Source: UBA10649 sp963700745
Lineage (GTDB): Bacteria > Actinomycetota > Actinomycetes > S36-B12
Assembly: GCA_963700745.1 (NCBI GenBank)
Contig: CAVOYT010000009.1
Location: 1 to 64,000, forward strand
Direction of reading: 5' to 3'
DNA: 64,000 nt
A model generated the notes under the pieces. It did no database searches, was not told the DNA's origin, and worked only from the letters and a program-made list of their open reading frames with translations. Positions 36,988 to 47,471 of this stretch are shown here, piece after piece. Position 1 is the first letter of the stretch. Every line of letters starts with the position of its first letter. The position numbers were made by a program, and so were the translations under genes.

Positions 36988-37899
36988 GTGACCGAGGAGG
37001 TTCGTGTCTTCGTCTCCACCTGGGAGTTGGATCTCTTCATCCTGGTGAACCTGGTCGCTGCGACCGCCTGGTACGCCTGGGCCGCGAGACGAGCGCGTCG
37101 TTCAGGCGGATGGCCGCACGCATCGTCAGGGTGCTTCTACGCCGGAATCGCGTTGCTGGCGGTGGTGTACCTAGGCCCACTGCCCGCGTGGTCGCACACG
37201 TTCTTCTGGGTGCACATGACGCAGCACCTCGTCGTCATGATGGCCGCGGCCCCGCTCATCGTGCTGGGTTCGCCGGTCACCCTCGCCTTCCGCGCGAGTG
37301 GCCCGGCAACGCGTCGGCGTTGGGTGGTTCCCATCCTGCGGAGCCGGACCGTGCGCGTCCTGACCAACCCGATCCTCACCTGGGTCCTCTTTGCCGGCGT
37401 GCTGATGGGGACGCACTTCACGGCCTTCTACAACTACGCGCTCGAGAACCATGACGCGGACGTCTTCATCCAACAGCCCCTGTACCTGATCGCCGCGCTG
37501 TTGTTCTACTTCCCGCTGATCGGTTCGAACCTCCAGCCAGCCCGGCCCACGCACGCCATGCGGCTGGTGTCACTCGCCGCGATGATGGTTCCCGAGGCGC
37601 TCACCGGGGCCGTCATCTACTTCGCATCGGTCATCCTGTACCCGGCTTTCGCGGCCCCGCGGCCGTTCGGGCTCGAACCCATGGTCGACCAGCAACTGTC
37701 GGGCGCCTTGATGTGGGCCCTGGTCATGGTGGTCGACTCCTTCTGGATGATGTGGGCGGCCGGGGAGTGGTTCGCGAGCGAGGAGCGTCGGGGTCGGCGC
37801 GTCGATGCTGAGATCAACGCCGAGATCGCCGCTGGGATCGCCGCTGAGCGCACTTCGCCGCAGCCGGACGATGGAGTCGGTGCTACTGCGCGCGGATGA
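36988..37899 (+). CDS. ctaG: Cytochrome c oxidase assembly protein CtaG (caa3-type family)
   Basis: GTG at 36988 follows GGAGGA (36978-36983). Intact 303 residues with seven or so helices. Family landmarks: FFWVHMTQHLVVMMAAAPLI, TNPILTWVLFAGVLMGTHF, LENHDADVFIQQPLYLIAAL and a C-terminal Asp-rich LMWALVMVVDSFWMMWAAGE. His residues in the HMTQHL motif fit copper binding. CtaG of this type is needed to build the CuB/CuA sites of bacterial oxidases. Divergent from the oxidase operon, sharing a 63-base promoter region. Confidence 0.9.
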   Translation: MTEEVRVFVSTWELDLFILVNLVAATAWYAWAARRARRSGGWPHASSGCFYAGIALLAVVYLGPLPAWSHTFFWVHMTQHLVVMMAAAPLIVLGSPVTLAFRASGPATRRRWVVPILRSRTVRVLTNPILTWVLFAGVLMGTHFTAFYNYALENHDADVFIQQPLYLIAALLFYFPLIGSNLQPARPTHAMRLVSLAAMMVPEALTGAVIYFASVILYPAFAAPRPFGLEPMVDQQLSGALMWALVMVVDSFWMMWAAGEWFASEERRGRRVDAEINAEIAAGIAAERTSPQPDDGVGATARG

Positions 37900-38555
37900 T
37901 GGTCGGCAGCGACCACCGGGTGAGCAGGTGGTAGCGCAGCAGCGCCACCGTCTCCCGCCCGACGTACTCCGACGTGAGTGCGGTCCCGGCGCCGACGTCC
38001 GTGGGCGACAGGTGCGCGTCGATGCCGAAGGCCGAGGCCGTGGCCTGGGCCCGCGCCGCATGCGCGGGATCGGTGACCACGGTGGCGGCCGACCAGCCGA
38101 GGTCGCGCATGACTCCCGCCACGACCTGCAGGGCGCCGACGGTGTCGACTCCCGTGCCGAAGGCCACGATGTCCCGTGCCGGCACGCCATGGGACATCAG
38201 CTCATAGCGTTCCACGGCTGCTGAGCGTCGCGGCCCGGTGACGATCACGACGGGTGCGACGCCCTCGCGGTACAGGTCGGCGGCGTGGGAGAGCCGCGCG
38301 CTCGAGGACCGGCGTCGGATCACCCCAGTACTGCGCCGGGTCCAGGACCACGATCGCCTGGGTCGGAGTCCGGTCGTCGAGCTGCGCGCTCATGACGATC
38401 TGGAGCACGGCACCCACGGGCAGGAGCAGCAGCACCGCGAAGGCGAGGGTCACGGACGCGGTCGCGGCCCCTCGCATCGTCCGGGGCACGGCCAGCGCGG
38501 GCGCGATGGCGGCGACGCGAGGCGGGTTTCCGTCCTCGGGCGTCGAAGGACGCAT
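37883..38555 (-). CDS. YdcF/SanA-like DUF218 family membrane protein (one frameshift)
   Basis: One hydrophobic helix near the N-terminus (ASVTLAFAVLLLLPVGAVLQ) anchors an extracytoplasmic DUF218 domain: TPTQAIVVLDPAQYWGDPTP, LSHAADLYREGVAPVVIVTG, GVDTVGALQVVAGVMRDLGW, VVTDPAHAARAQATASAFGI. The family (YdcF, SanA, ElyC) is linked to envelope integrity and some members bind SAM. Frame change near 38310. It overlaps the ctaG end by 17 bases, tail to tail. Confidence 0.8.
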
Positions 38556-38678
38556 AGGACGGGGAAGTCACGCCCCAATAGTCACACGAGCATCACCCGT
38601 TACACGGTTGCGACACCGCTCGAGCCTGAGACCCGTCGACGCCCCTCTGGACCGACGGATCCGGGCCGATCGACTGGG

Positions 38679-41424
38679 CTAGCGGGTGTCGCTCCGGGAG
38701 ACGTGCCGGGACAGCGATGCCCGGCCGGCCTCGAGCCGCGCAACCGGCACCCGGAACGGGGAGCACGAGACGTAGTCCAGGCCGACCTCGTCGAAGAAGT
38801 GGATCGACTCCGGATCCCCGCCGTGCTCGCCGCACACCCCGCAGTGCAGGTTGTGGCGCTTGGCGCGGCCCTTGTTGACGGCGATCCGCACGAGTTCGCC
38901 GACGCCCTCGCGGTCGATCGACTCGAACGGCGACACCCCGAAGACGCCCTTCTCCAGGTATGCCGAGAAGAAGGCCGACTCGACGTCGTCGCGGCTGAAT
39001 CCCCAGGTGGTCTGCGTCAGGTCGTTCGTGCCGAACGAGAAGAACTCGGCCGCCTCGGCGATCTGGTCCGCGGTCAGGGCCGCGCGCGGCAGCTCGATCA
39101 TGGTCCCGATCGGGAACTTCAGCGTGCAGCCGTTCGCCTCGGCCACCTCCTTGAGGACTCCGGCGGCCTCGTCGATGACCAGCTCGAGCTCCTGGATCGA
39201 CCCGACCAGCGGGACCATGATCTCGGCGCGCGGGTGGCCGCCCATGCGCTGGCGGAAGCAGGCTGCTTCCGCGATGGCGCGCACCTGGAGCGCGAAGAGG
39301 CCGGGGAGGACGAGGCCGAGCCGCACGCCGCGCAGGCCGAGCATCGGGTTCTGCTCGTGCAGCCGGTTGACGGCCTGCAGCAGGCGCAGGTCGGCCTCGA
39401 CGTCCTCGCCCTTGGACTCGGCGAGCGCGACGCGCACCGCGAGCTCGGTGCGCTCCGGCAGGAACTCGTGCAGGGGCGGGTCGATCAGCCGGATGGTGAC
39501 CGGCAGGCCGTCCATGGCCTCCAGGATCCGGATGAAGTCCTTGCGCTGCAGCGGCAGGAGCGCCTCGAGGGCCTCCTTGCGGTCGTTCTCGCCCTCGGCG
39601 AGGATCAGCCGCTCGACGTGGGTCTTCCGCTCGCCGAGGAACATGTGCTCGGTCCGCAGGAGCCCGATGCCCTCGGCGCCCATGTGGCGGGCCCGGACGG
39701 CGTCCTGCGGAGTGTCGGCGTTGGCGCGCACGCGCAGGCGCCGCTGCTTGTCCGCATGCTCCATGATCCGGTCCACGGCGCGGATCAGCTCGGCCGTCGG
39801 CTCGTCGGCCTGGGCGAGCGCCACGTCGAGACCCGACTCGAAGTACGTCACCACGGCGCTCGGCATGACCGGAACCTCGCCGAGGAAGACCTTGCCCGTC
39901 GTCCCGTCGATCGAGACGACGTCGCCCTCCTTGACCGTCTCGCCGGCCGAGGTGACCATCAGGCGGCCACGGGTGTCCACGTCGAGGGACTCGGCACCGC
40001 AGACCGCCGTCTTGCCCATGCCGCGCGCCACCACGGCCGCGTGCGATGTCTTGCCGCCACGACTGGTGAGGATGCCGGCCGCGGCGATCATGCCCTCGAG
40101 GTCGTCGGGGTTGGTCTCCCGGCGGACGAGGATGACCTTCTCTCCGGTCGCCGCCCACTTCACCGCGGTGGCGGAGTCGAACACGACCCGCCCGACGGCC
40201 GCACCGGGCGAGGCGTTCATGCCGGTGGCGATCAGCTCGTAGTCCTCGGTCGCCGCGAAGCGCGGGAACATGAGCTGCCCCAGCTGAGCGCCGTTCACCC
40301 GCATCAGCGCCTCGTCCATCGAGATGACGCCCTCGTCGACCAGCTGGACCGCGATGCGGAAGGCCGCACCCGCGGTGCGCTTGCCGACGCGGGTCTGCAG
40401 CATCCAGAGCTTCCCGCGCTCGACGGTGAACTCGATGTCGCACAGGTCCCGGTAGTGCATCTCGAGCTTGTGCATGATGTCCATGAGCTGGTTGTACGAG
40501 TCCGGGTCGGACTTCTCGAGCTCCTGCAGCGGGCTGGCGTTGCGGATGCCGGCGACGACGTCCTCGCCCTGCGCGTCGGCGAGGTAGTCGCCGTACACGC
40601 CGCGCGCGCCGGAGCCGGGGTCGCGGGTGAAGGCGACGCCGGTGCCGGAGCCCGGCCCGGCGTTGCCGAACGCCATGACCTGCACGTTCACGGCCGTGCC
40701 GAGGGTGTGCGGGATGCGCTCCTGGCGCCGGTAGAGGCGGGCCCGATCGGTGTTCCAGGAGTGGAAGACGGACGCGGATCGCCAGGTCCAGCTGCTGCGA
40801 CGGATCCTGCGGGAACTCGTGCCCGGTCTCCTCACGAACGATCGCCTTGTAGACGTCGACGAGACGACGAAGTGCTTCGACCGGCAGCTCGACGTCGGTC
40901 TTGACGCCGGCACTCTCCTTCATCTGCTCGAGCGCGTGCTCGAAGTCGTCGCCGGGCAGGCCGAGGACGGTCTTGCCGAACATCTGGATCAGCCGCCGGT
41001 AGGAGTCCCACGCGAAGTGGTCGTCGTGGGCCTGGGCGGCGAGGCCGGCCACGCTCGCGTCATTGAGACCGATGTTCAGGACCGTCTCCATCATGCCGGG
41101 CATCGAGAAGCGCGCGCCGGACCGCACCGACACCAGCAGCGGGTCCTCGGGGTCGCCGAGCTTGCGGCCCATCGCGTCCTCGAGCCGCTGCACGTGCCGC
41201 GCGATCTCGGTGCGCAGGCCCTCAGGACCGTGGCCGTGCTCCAGGAAGTACCGGCACGCCTCCGTCGTGATGGTGAATCCGGGCGGGACCGGCAGCCCCA
41301 TGCGGGTCATCTCGGCCAGGTTGGCGCCCTTGCCGCCCAGCAGGTCCTGCTGGGAGCGGTTGCCGTCGGCGAAGTCGTAGACGTAGGTGTGGGGCTTGGC
41401 GGTCGGGCGGTCGGCAGATGTCAT
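38679..41424 (-). CDS. ppdK: Pyruvate, phosphate dikinase (one frameshift)
   Basis: Interconverts pyruvate + ATP + Pi and phosphoenolpyruvate + AMP + PPi. N-terminal ATP-grasp domain: LLGGKGANLAEMTRMGLPVP and ARFSMPGMMETVLNIGLND. The swivelling phosphohistidine domain has ILTSRGGKTSHAAVVARGMG. The C-terminal PEP-binding barrel has GIGLLRTEHMFLG, NPMLGLRGVRLGLVLPGL, FFSFGTNDLTQTTWGF and catalytic Cys in GLDYVSCSPFRVPVARL. About 915 residues, normal. One frame change near 40775. ATG 41424 fits the family start (YVYDFADGN). Confidence 0.95.
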
Positions 41425-41588
41425 GGACCTACCCGACACCCCCGGGGGTAAGCGCGGCTAGGGCCTTAGGACCGTGACGCTCGTCCCGTGCCTGTGACGT
41501 CGGCCACGCGGGCGCGTGGCCCTCGGCCGCGAACCTGTGGCGTCGGCCAGCGGCCGGCAGGCGAGGCCGACAACGTAGGCTCGTCGCC

Positions 41589-42253
41589 ATGACGTCGACC
41601 ACCGAGGATGCCACCGAGAGCGGCGGCGCCCCCGATCCGCGGCCCGAGCCCGTACGTGCCCGGCCCCGTCCGCCACCGCGGGGCCTACCTCGAGATGCTC
41701 GTCTCCTCGCTCATCGGCCTGGTGGCTGCCCTCGTCCTCTCGGTCGAGGCCCTCACGCTCGCCGAGAACCCGTTCGCCGACCTGAACTGCGACATCAACA
41801 CGGTGCTGTCCTGCGGCACGGTGGGGTTGTCCTGGCAGGCGAGCCTCCTCGGCTTCCCGAACGCCTACCTCGGCCTGATCGCCGAGCCCGTGGTCATCAC
41901 CGATCGCGGTCGCTGCGCTCGGCGGAGTCCGGTTCCCGCGCTGGTTCATGCTCTCCGCCCAGGTCGTGTACTTCATCGGCTTCGCCTTCGCCTACTGGCT
42001 GTTCTACCAGTCGTACTTCGTCATCGGCGCCCTGTGCCCGTGGTGCCTGACCATCACGGTGACCACGACCCTGGTGTTCGTCAGCATCACCCGCATCAAC
42101 CTGCTGGACGGCAACATCCGCCTGTCGGCCGACGCCTACCGGGCGATCTCCGGCTGGCTGCGCGCCGGCGCCGACACGCTCGGCGCGATCCTCATCTTCG
42201 CCGTGATGGTCGCGATGATCGTGCTGAAGTACGGCAGCGCGCTGTTCGGCTGA
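41589..42253 (+). CDS. Vitamin K epoxide reductase family protein (frameshifted)
   Basis: Integral membrane quinone reductase that couples disulfide formation outside the membrane to quinone reduction. Hallmarks: loop cysteines in ENPFADLNCDINTVLSCG, followed by LLGFPNAYLGLIAEP, and the redox CxxC in FVIGALCPWCLTITVTTTLV. Four to five hydrophobic helices. Frame changes near 41650 and 41905. ATG at 41589. In actinobacteria VKOR replaces DsbB as the oxidant of DsbA-like proteins, which fits the many Cys-containing exported proteins here. Divergent from ppdK. Confidence 0.88.
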
Positions 42254-42360
42254 GTCCGGTCGGATCGCCGGCTTGTCGCCACCCAGCAGGCGCGGGCAGG
42301 ACCGCCGACACCCTCCCGCTCGGTCGGATACCGTCGAACCATGACGGCGGGAAACGCGTG

Positions 42361-44584
42361 ATGTCCGTGGGCGGCATCATGGCGCTCTCGATCGTCCTCG
42401 CGTACCCCGGCGTACGCCGACTTCGACACGCCCGGCTATCCCTCCGCCGACTGCTCTCCTGTCGTGTCCTCCGGGCACCTCGGTCTGGCTCCGCAGCAGT
42501 GGAACTCAGCCGTGGGACTGCCTCTGGTCCCGGACGGAACGCCCGAATCTCAGCGGATCGTCATCGGAGAGTTCGACCAGACGGCGAATCTTGACGCGGT
42601 GAACGCTCTCCTGATCCAGTGCGGCCTGGATCCAGTCACGATGACCATGCACGCGAGCAGCGGCGGGCATGGAGCACTCCAGATCCGCCTCGAGTCGACC
42701 CTCGACATCACCGTGGTCGCGGGCGCGCTACCGGCGGAGGCGAGCATCACGCTGGTGAACACGGCGGGCGCGGACGGCTGGCTCGGCATGTTCATCAACA
42801 TCGCGGAGGCATGCGGCCTCGAGTTCGCTGGCGGATCCGTGGGCCGGATGCGACTGCCCCCACTCCCGGCCCGGACTACCCGCCGGGCGGGTGCATCGCC
42901 AGCATCAGCTACGGGTCGGCCGAAACAAGCGTTGGATGATGTCTCCGGCGCAGACTGGCTGCTCGACCAGTTGGCTGCGACCGGCGTCATCGTCGTCACG
43001 TCCGCTGGGGACGAGGGATCAGGTGGCTGCCTGTCCAGCCTCTGGGAGGAATTTCGGTGACGCCACGGGCGTGCCCCTGACTTCGCTTCAGGCGACCGGT
43101 AACGTCGCCACGCTCACCAGCGCCGCGACCGCACGGCTTCTCGGTCGGCCAGCAGGTCTTCATCGGCGCGCTGGCCCCCCATCGACGACCGGATCTATCG
43201 CATTCTGTCGATCCCATCGGCCACGACGTTCACCGTCGCGTGGACTACTCCGGATCAAGACCCGACTTCCATCGCCGCGATCGCCAGCGTCGACTTCGGC
43301 CGGCCCGGTCCCCCAGTACCCCGCGGTCAACCCCACCGTCCTCGCAGTGGGGGGAACGCAATGGAGGCCGCAGGTCGAATCGCTCGCCTTCGGGCTGCAG
43401 ATCCCGTACGCACCTGGCCTGCCCACCCGCAACTACGCCTGGTGGGACAGCAACGCGAACTCGAACTGCGCCAACCTGCCCGGCTACCCGAACTCGGGCG
43501 GCGAGGGCACCGGCGGCGGCCAGAGTGCCACGTACGCGATGCCCGGATATCAGCAGCCAGCGGCCGCGTCGAACTACTCCGACCTCCCGGCCCGGCGCAT
43601 GATCCCCGATGTCTCCGCGCTCGCGGGCTGGCCGGCCTACGCCCTCGCCAATCCGGGCATCACCGTCCAGGGCGCGGACTCCAGAACAATGTCGCCACCG
43701 TTGTACACCGCCACCGCGCACGGCATCTCTGCGGATGAACTCATCGACGTCGCGCTCCTGCCCGCCCCATTCGATTCGTTCAACAACGCCCCCCACACCG
43801 TCACCGCCGCGACGGCCACCACGCTCTCCTTCGCCATGCCCGGACCAGACATCGCGCCCGCGTATGTGGCTTCCGGAAACGTGTCACAGACCTGCGCCGC
43901 TCCGTGTTCCGCCTCGCAGTTCCCGTGGTATCCAGTCGTCGGGACAAGCGCAGCGACGGCTCTGACGGCTGTCGGCATCGCGAACGTCAATGCCGCGCTG
44001 TCGGCACGAGGGCTGCCTCGACTCACGACCGACGGCGGCGACATGGACGTCCACCGCGTCGTCTACGACCCGAGCAACGGGTCTGCCTTCACCGACGTGG
44101 TGGATGGCAGCAACGACATCCACGGCCTCGGCGGCTACACCGCGCTCACGGGTTTCGACATGACGACAGGCATGGGCGTACCGAACTTCTCGACGCTGGC
44201 CGGACTCCTCGTCGCGCGCTTGACCCCGGTGGTAGCCGACCTGGGCCACGGTGTGTTGGTTTCGACGGGGCCGAAGTCGGCCGCCGCGACTCGCGCGCGG
44301 GACCTCCGCACGAGCCACCAGGCGACTGGTGACCGCCCCGCGTATCCGGATGCCACGTGGGCGCTGGCGCGTGCCCAACGTCATCGGTTCCGGTGACGTC
44401 ACGCGACCTCATGGCTCAGATCCGCATCGAAGGCTCATGGCAGTCGCTGGGCTCGGTGCCGTCGACCCGCCGAGGCAAGGTTCTCCTGCCGTCGATACTC
44501 CTGTCCCGGGCTGGCAGATACCCCGTACGCCTGATGGACGAGCGGGGCGGGACATTCTTCGTCAACCTCCGGGCCACGCGCTAG
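42361..44584 (+). CDS. Exported S53 (sedolisin-type) serine-carboxyl peptidase (frameshifted)
   Basis: Short signal peptide from ATG 42361 (MSVGGIMALSIVLA...TPAYA) in two frames, then no obvious long propeptide. Catalytic Glu and Asp are in LESTLDITVVAGALPAEASI, oxyanion Asp in VTSAGDEGSGGC, nucleophile Ser in PVVGTSAATALTAVG. The C-terminal Ca-site pattern DVVDGSNDIHGLGGYTALTG...FDMTTGMGVPN is present. A unique 110-residue tail ends MAQIRIEGSWQSLGSVPSTR...FFVNLRATR. Frame changes near 42410, 42880, 43050-43330 and 44380. Sedolisins are acid-active endopeptidases; here it would act outside the cell. Confidence 0.8.
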
Positions 44585-44596
44585 GTCCAGTGCTGG

Positions 44597-45733
44597 CTAG
44601 CCGCCACTGACGGACAACTCGGCCTGCGAGACCAGGGCCGCGGCCTCGTCATCGAGGTACCTCGAGTCGAGCCAGCCGTCCGGGAGGCTGGGCCGACGGT
44701 TCCCCGACGTGCGGCCGCGCGGCCCCTCCCCAACCACGACGTTGAACTGCTGGTCGGCGTCGATCTGCCCGAGCAGCTCGTCCAGCTCCGCCAGTGAGGC
44801 GACGGTGCCGAGGGACTGACGGATCGGCTGCCGGACGCTGAACCCCTTGAGGTACCAGGCCATGTGCTTGCGGATGTCCCGGCAGCCCTTCAGCTCGCCG
44901 TAGTCGTCGACGAGCAGCTGGGCGTGCCGACGCAGGGTCGCCAGGACGACGGACAGGGACGGATCGTCCGGGATCGGGTCGCCGGCGAACGCGGCCGCGA
45001 GCTGTCCGAACAGCCACGGCCGCCCCAGGCAGCCGCGACCCACGACGACGCCGTCGGCGCCGGTCTGCTCCACCATCCGAAGGGCGTCGGCAGCGGTCCA
45101 GATGTCGCCGTTGCCCAGGACGGGAGTCCCCAGCGGCGCCAGCTCCGCCTTCAGCCGAGCGATCGCCGACCAGTCGGCGGTGCCCGCGTACATCTGCGAC
45201 GCGGTGCGACCGTGCAGGGCCACCCACGCGACGCCCGCCTCCGCGGCCGTGCGACCCGCGTCCAGGTAGGTGAGGTGATCGTCGTCGATGCCCGTGCGCA
45301 TCTTCACCGACACCGGCACCTGCCCGTTCGCCGCGGCGATCGCCTCGTGCACGATGCCGCGGAAGAGGTCCCGCTTCCACGGCAGCGCGCTGCCGCCGCC
45401 CTTGCGCGTCACCTTCGGCACCGGACAGCCGAAGTTCAGGTCGATGTGGTCGGCACGATCCTCCTCGACCAGCAGGCGCACGGCCCGGCCCACCGTCGCC
45501 GGGTCGACTCCGTAGAGCTGAACCGCTCGAGGGCTCTCGTCCGGCCCGAAGGTCACCAGGTCCATCGACTCCGGGCTGCGCTCGACGAGGGCGCGCGACG
45601 TGACCATCTCGGAGACGTACATGCCGACGCCGCGGCCTCCGGCCACCGACTCGCGGCACAGCGAGCGAAACGCTCGATTCGTGATCCCGGCCATCGGCGC
45701 GAGCACCACGGGTGGGTCGAACGGCAGCGGCAT
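44597..45733 (-). CDS. dus: tRNA-dihydrouridine synthase
   Basis: Intact 378 residues, FMN-dependent TIM barrel that reduces uridine in tRNA D-loops. Motifs: PPVVLAPMAGITNRAFRSLC, DHIDLNFGCPVPKVTRKGGG (catalytic Cys region), VPVSVKMRTGID, VALHGRTASQMYAGTADWSA and VLGNGDIWTAADALRMVEQ with VVGRGCLGRPWLF. ATG at 45733 immediately precedes the first strand; longer frames upstream are not conserved. Divergent from the MFS gene. Confidence 0.95.
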   Translation of the reverse strand: MPLPFDPPVVLAPMAGITNRAFRSLCRESVAGGRGVGMYVSEMVTSRALVERSPESMDLVTFGPDESPRAVQLYGVDPATVGRAVRLLVEEDRADHIDLNFGCPVPKVTRKGGGSALPWKRDLFRGIVHEAIAAANGQVPVSVKMRTGIDDDHLTYLDAGRTAAEAGVAWVALHGRTASQMYAGTADWSAIARLKAELAPLGTPVLGNGDIWTAADALRMVEQTGADGVVVGRGCLGRPWLFGQLAAAFAGDPIPDDPSLSVVLATLRRHAQLLVDDYGELKGCRDIRKHMAWYLKGFSVRQPIRQSLGTVASLAELDELLGQIDADQQFNVVVGEGPRGRTSGNRRPSLPDGWLDSRYLDDEAAALVSQAELSVSGG

Positions 45734-45821
45734 GACGCGATTCTCCCATCCGACGTCGATCCGGTGCGGATACGGCAGACTGCGACCGCACACCAGAAGC
45801 GATCCTGACCCGAGGAGAACG

Positions 45822-47471
45822 ATGTCCACGCCCACCGAGTTCCAGGTCGGAGCCGTCCTCACCGGCAAGAAGCGCTGGGCGGCGCTGATGTTCCTCGCCC
45901 TCGGCGTCGCGATGATCATCCTGGACGCCACGGTCGTGAACGTGGCCATCCCGACGATGGTCAAGGACCTCGACCTCACCACCAGCGATGCCGAGTGGGT
46001 CAGCGCGGCCTACTCGCTGACGTTCGCCTCGCTTCTGATCCTGTCGGGCCGGGTCGCCGACCGGGCCGGACGTCGCCTGCTGTTCGTGATCGGCGTCGTC
46101 GTCTTCGTCGGCGCCAGCGTCCTCGTCGCGGCGTCCGACTCCGCGAACACCCTGATCGCCGCCCGCGCCCTGCAGGGCATCGGCGGCGCGATGATCCTGC
46201 CGAGCTCGCTGTCGGTCATCAACGCGGTCTTCGTCGGGAGGTCGCGCGCCGTCGCGTTCGCCGTCTGGGGCGGCACCATCGGCGGCATGGCGGCCCTCGG
46301 GCCGCTGGTCGGCGGGTGGCTGACGACGTACGCGTCCTGGCACTGGGCGTTCCTCATCAACGTGCCCGATCGGGATCATCGTCCTCATCGGCGTGCTGAT
46401 GACGGTGCCGGAGACCAAGGAGCTCGGCGGCCCGAAGGGCTTCGACATCCTCGGCACGATCCTCATCACCCTCGGCCTGCTGGGCGTCGTCTTCGCCCTG
46501 ATCGAGGGCCAGCGCTACGGCTGGATCACCCCACTGGCACCCGTTCTCGGCGGCCGGCTGGGAGTGGCCGTTCGAGTCGATCTCCATCGTGACCGTGGCC
46601 TTCCTGCTGGGACTGATCGCGCTGGCTGTCTTCGTCCCGTTCGAGCTGCACCGGGCGCGCGCCGGCAAGGTCGTCGTGGTCGACCTGCGGCTGTTCCGCA
46701 TCCGCACCTTCGGCGCCGGCAACATCGTCGCCCTCGTCGTCAGCCTCGGCGAGTTCGGGCTGCTGTTCGCCCTGCCCGCTGTTCCTGCAGGCGACGCGTG
46801 GCTACGACGCGCTGCAGACCGGCGTGATCCTGCTGGCCCTCGCCGTCGGCTCGTTCGTCGCCTCCGGACTGGGCGCTCCGCTGTCCCAGCGCATGGGACC
46901 GGTACGGGTGCTGCAGCTCGGCATGGCCCTCGAGGCCGTCGGCATCATCGGGCTCGGGTTCGTCCTGTCGACCGAGATCACCGGCTGGGGCATGGCGCCG
47001 TGGCTGTTCCTCTACGGCATGGGCGTCGGCTTCGCGACCGCCCAGCTGACCGGCGTCATCCTCAGCGAGGTGCCCGTCGCGGAGTCCGGCCAGGCCAGCG
47101 CGGTCCAGTCCACGTCCCGGCAGGTCGGCGCCGCGATCGGCACCGCCATCATCGGAGCCACGCTGATCTTCGGGCTGAACAGCGTCGCCGGCCAGCTTGA
47201 GGACCGCGGAGTCCCGACCGCGCAGGCCCAGCAGGTCTCGGACGCGGTGTCGACCTCAGCCGGTCAGGCCATCCCCGCCTTGGCGGCGCAGCCTGACGGC
47301 GACGTCCTCGTCGAAGGCGCCTCCGCCGGGTTCGCCGAGGCCATCAAGCTCGTCGCCTGGGTGGCGGGCGGCTTCGTGCTGTTCGGGCTGCTCACCAGCC
47401 TGCTGCTGCCCAAGAACGCGGCGCGCGTGGAATCGGAGGGCTACGCACCACCGAAGGACGCGTCCGAGTGA
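45822..47471 (+). CDS. MFS drug/proton antiporter, DHA2 (EmrB/QacA) family (frameshifted)
   Basis: ATG at 45822 follows GAGGAG. About 550 residues, 14 predicted helices. Family motifs: LDATVVNVAIPTMVKDL, GRVADRAGRRLLFVIGVVVF (motif A), ALQGIGGAMILPSSLSVINA (motif C region) and WRWAFLINVP-like WHWAFLINVP. The second half restarts VLQLGMALEAVGIIGLGFVL. Frame changes near 46370, 46555 and 46790. It exports drugs or lipids in exchange for protons; the substrate is unknown. It overlaps the next gene by 4 bases (GTGA). Confidence 0.88.

Noticed and set aside
38238..40904. An 888-codon open frame on the plus strand
   Set aside because: It is antisense to pyruvate phosphate dikinase, whose motifs are unmistakable; long antisense frames are common in high-GC DNA.
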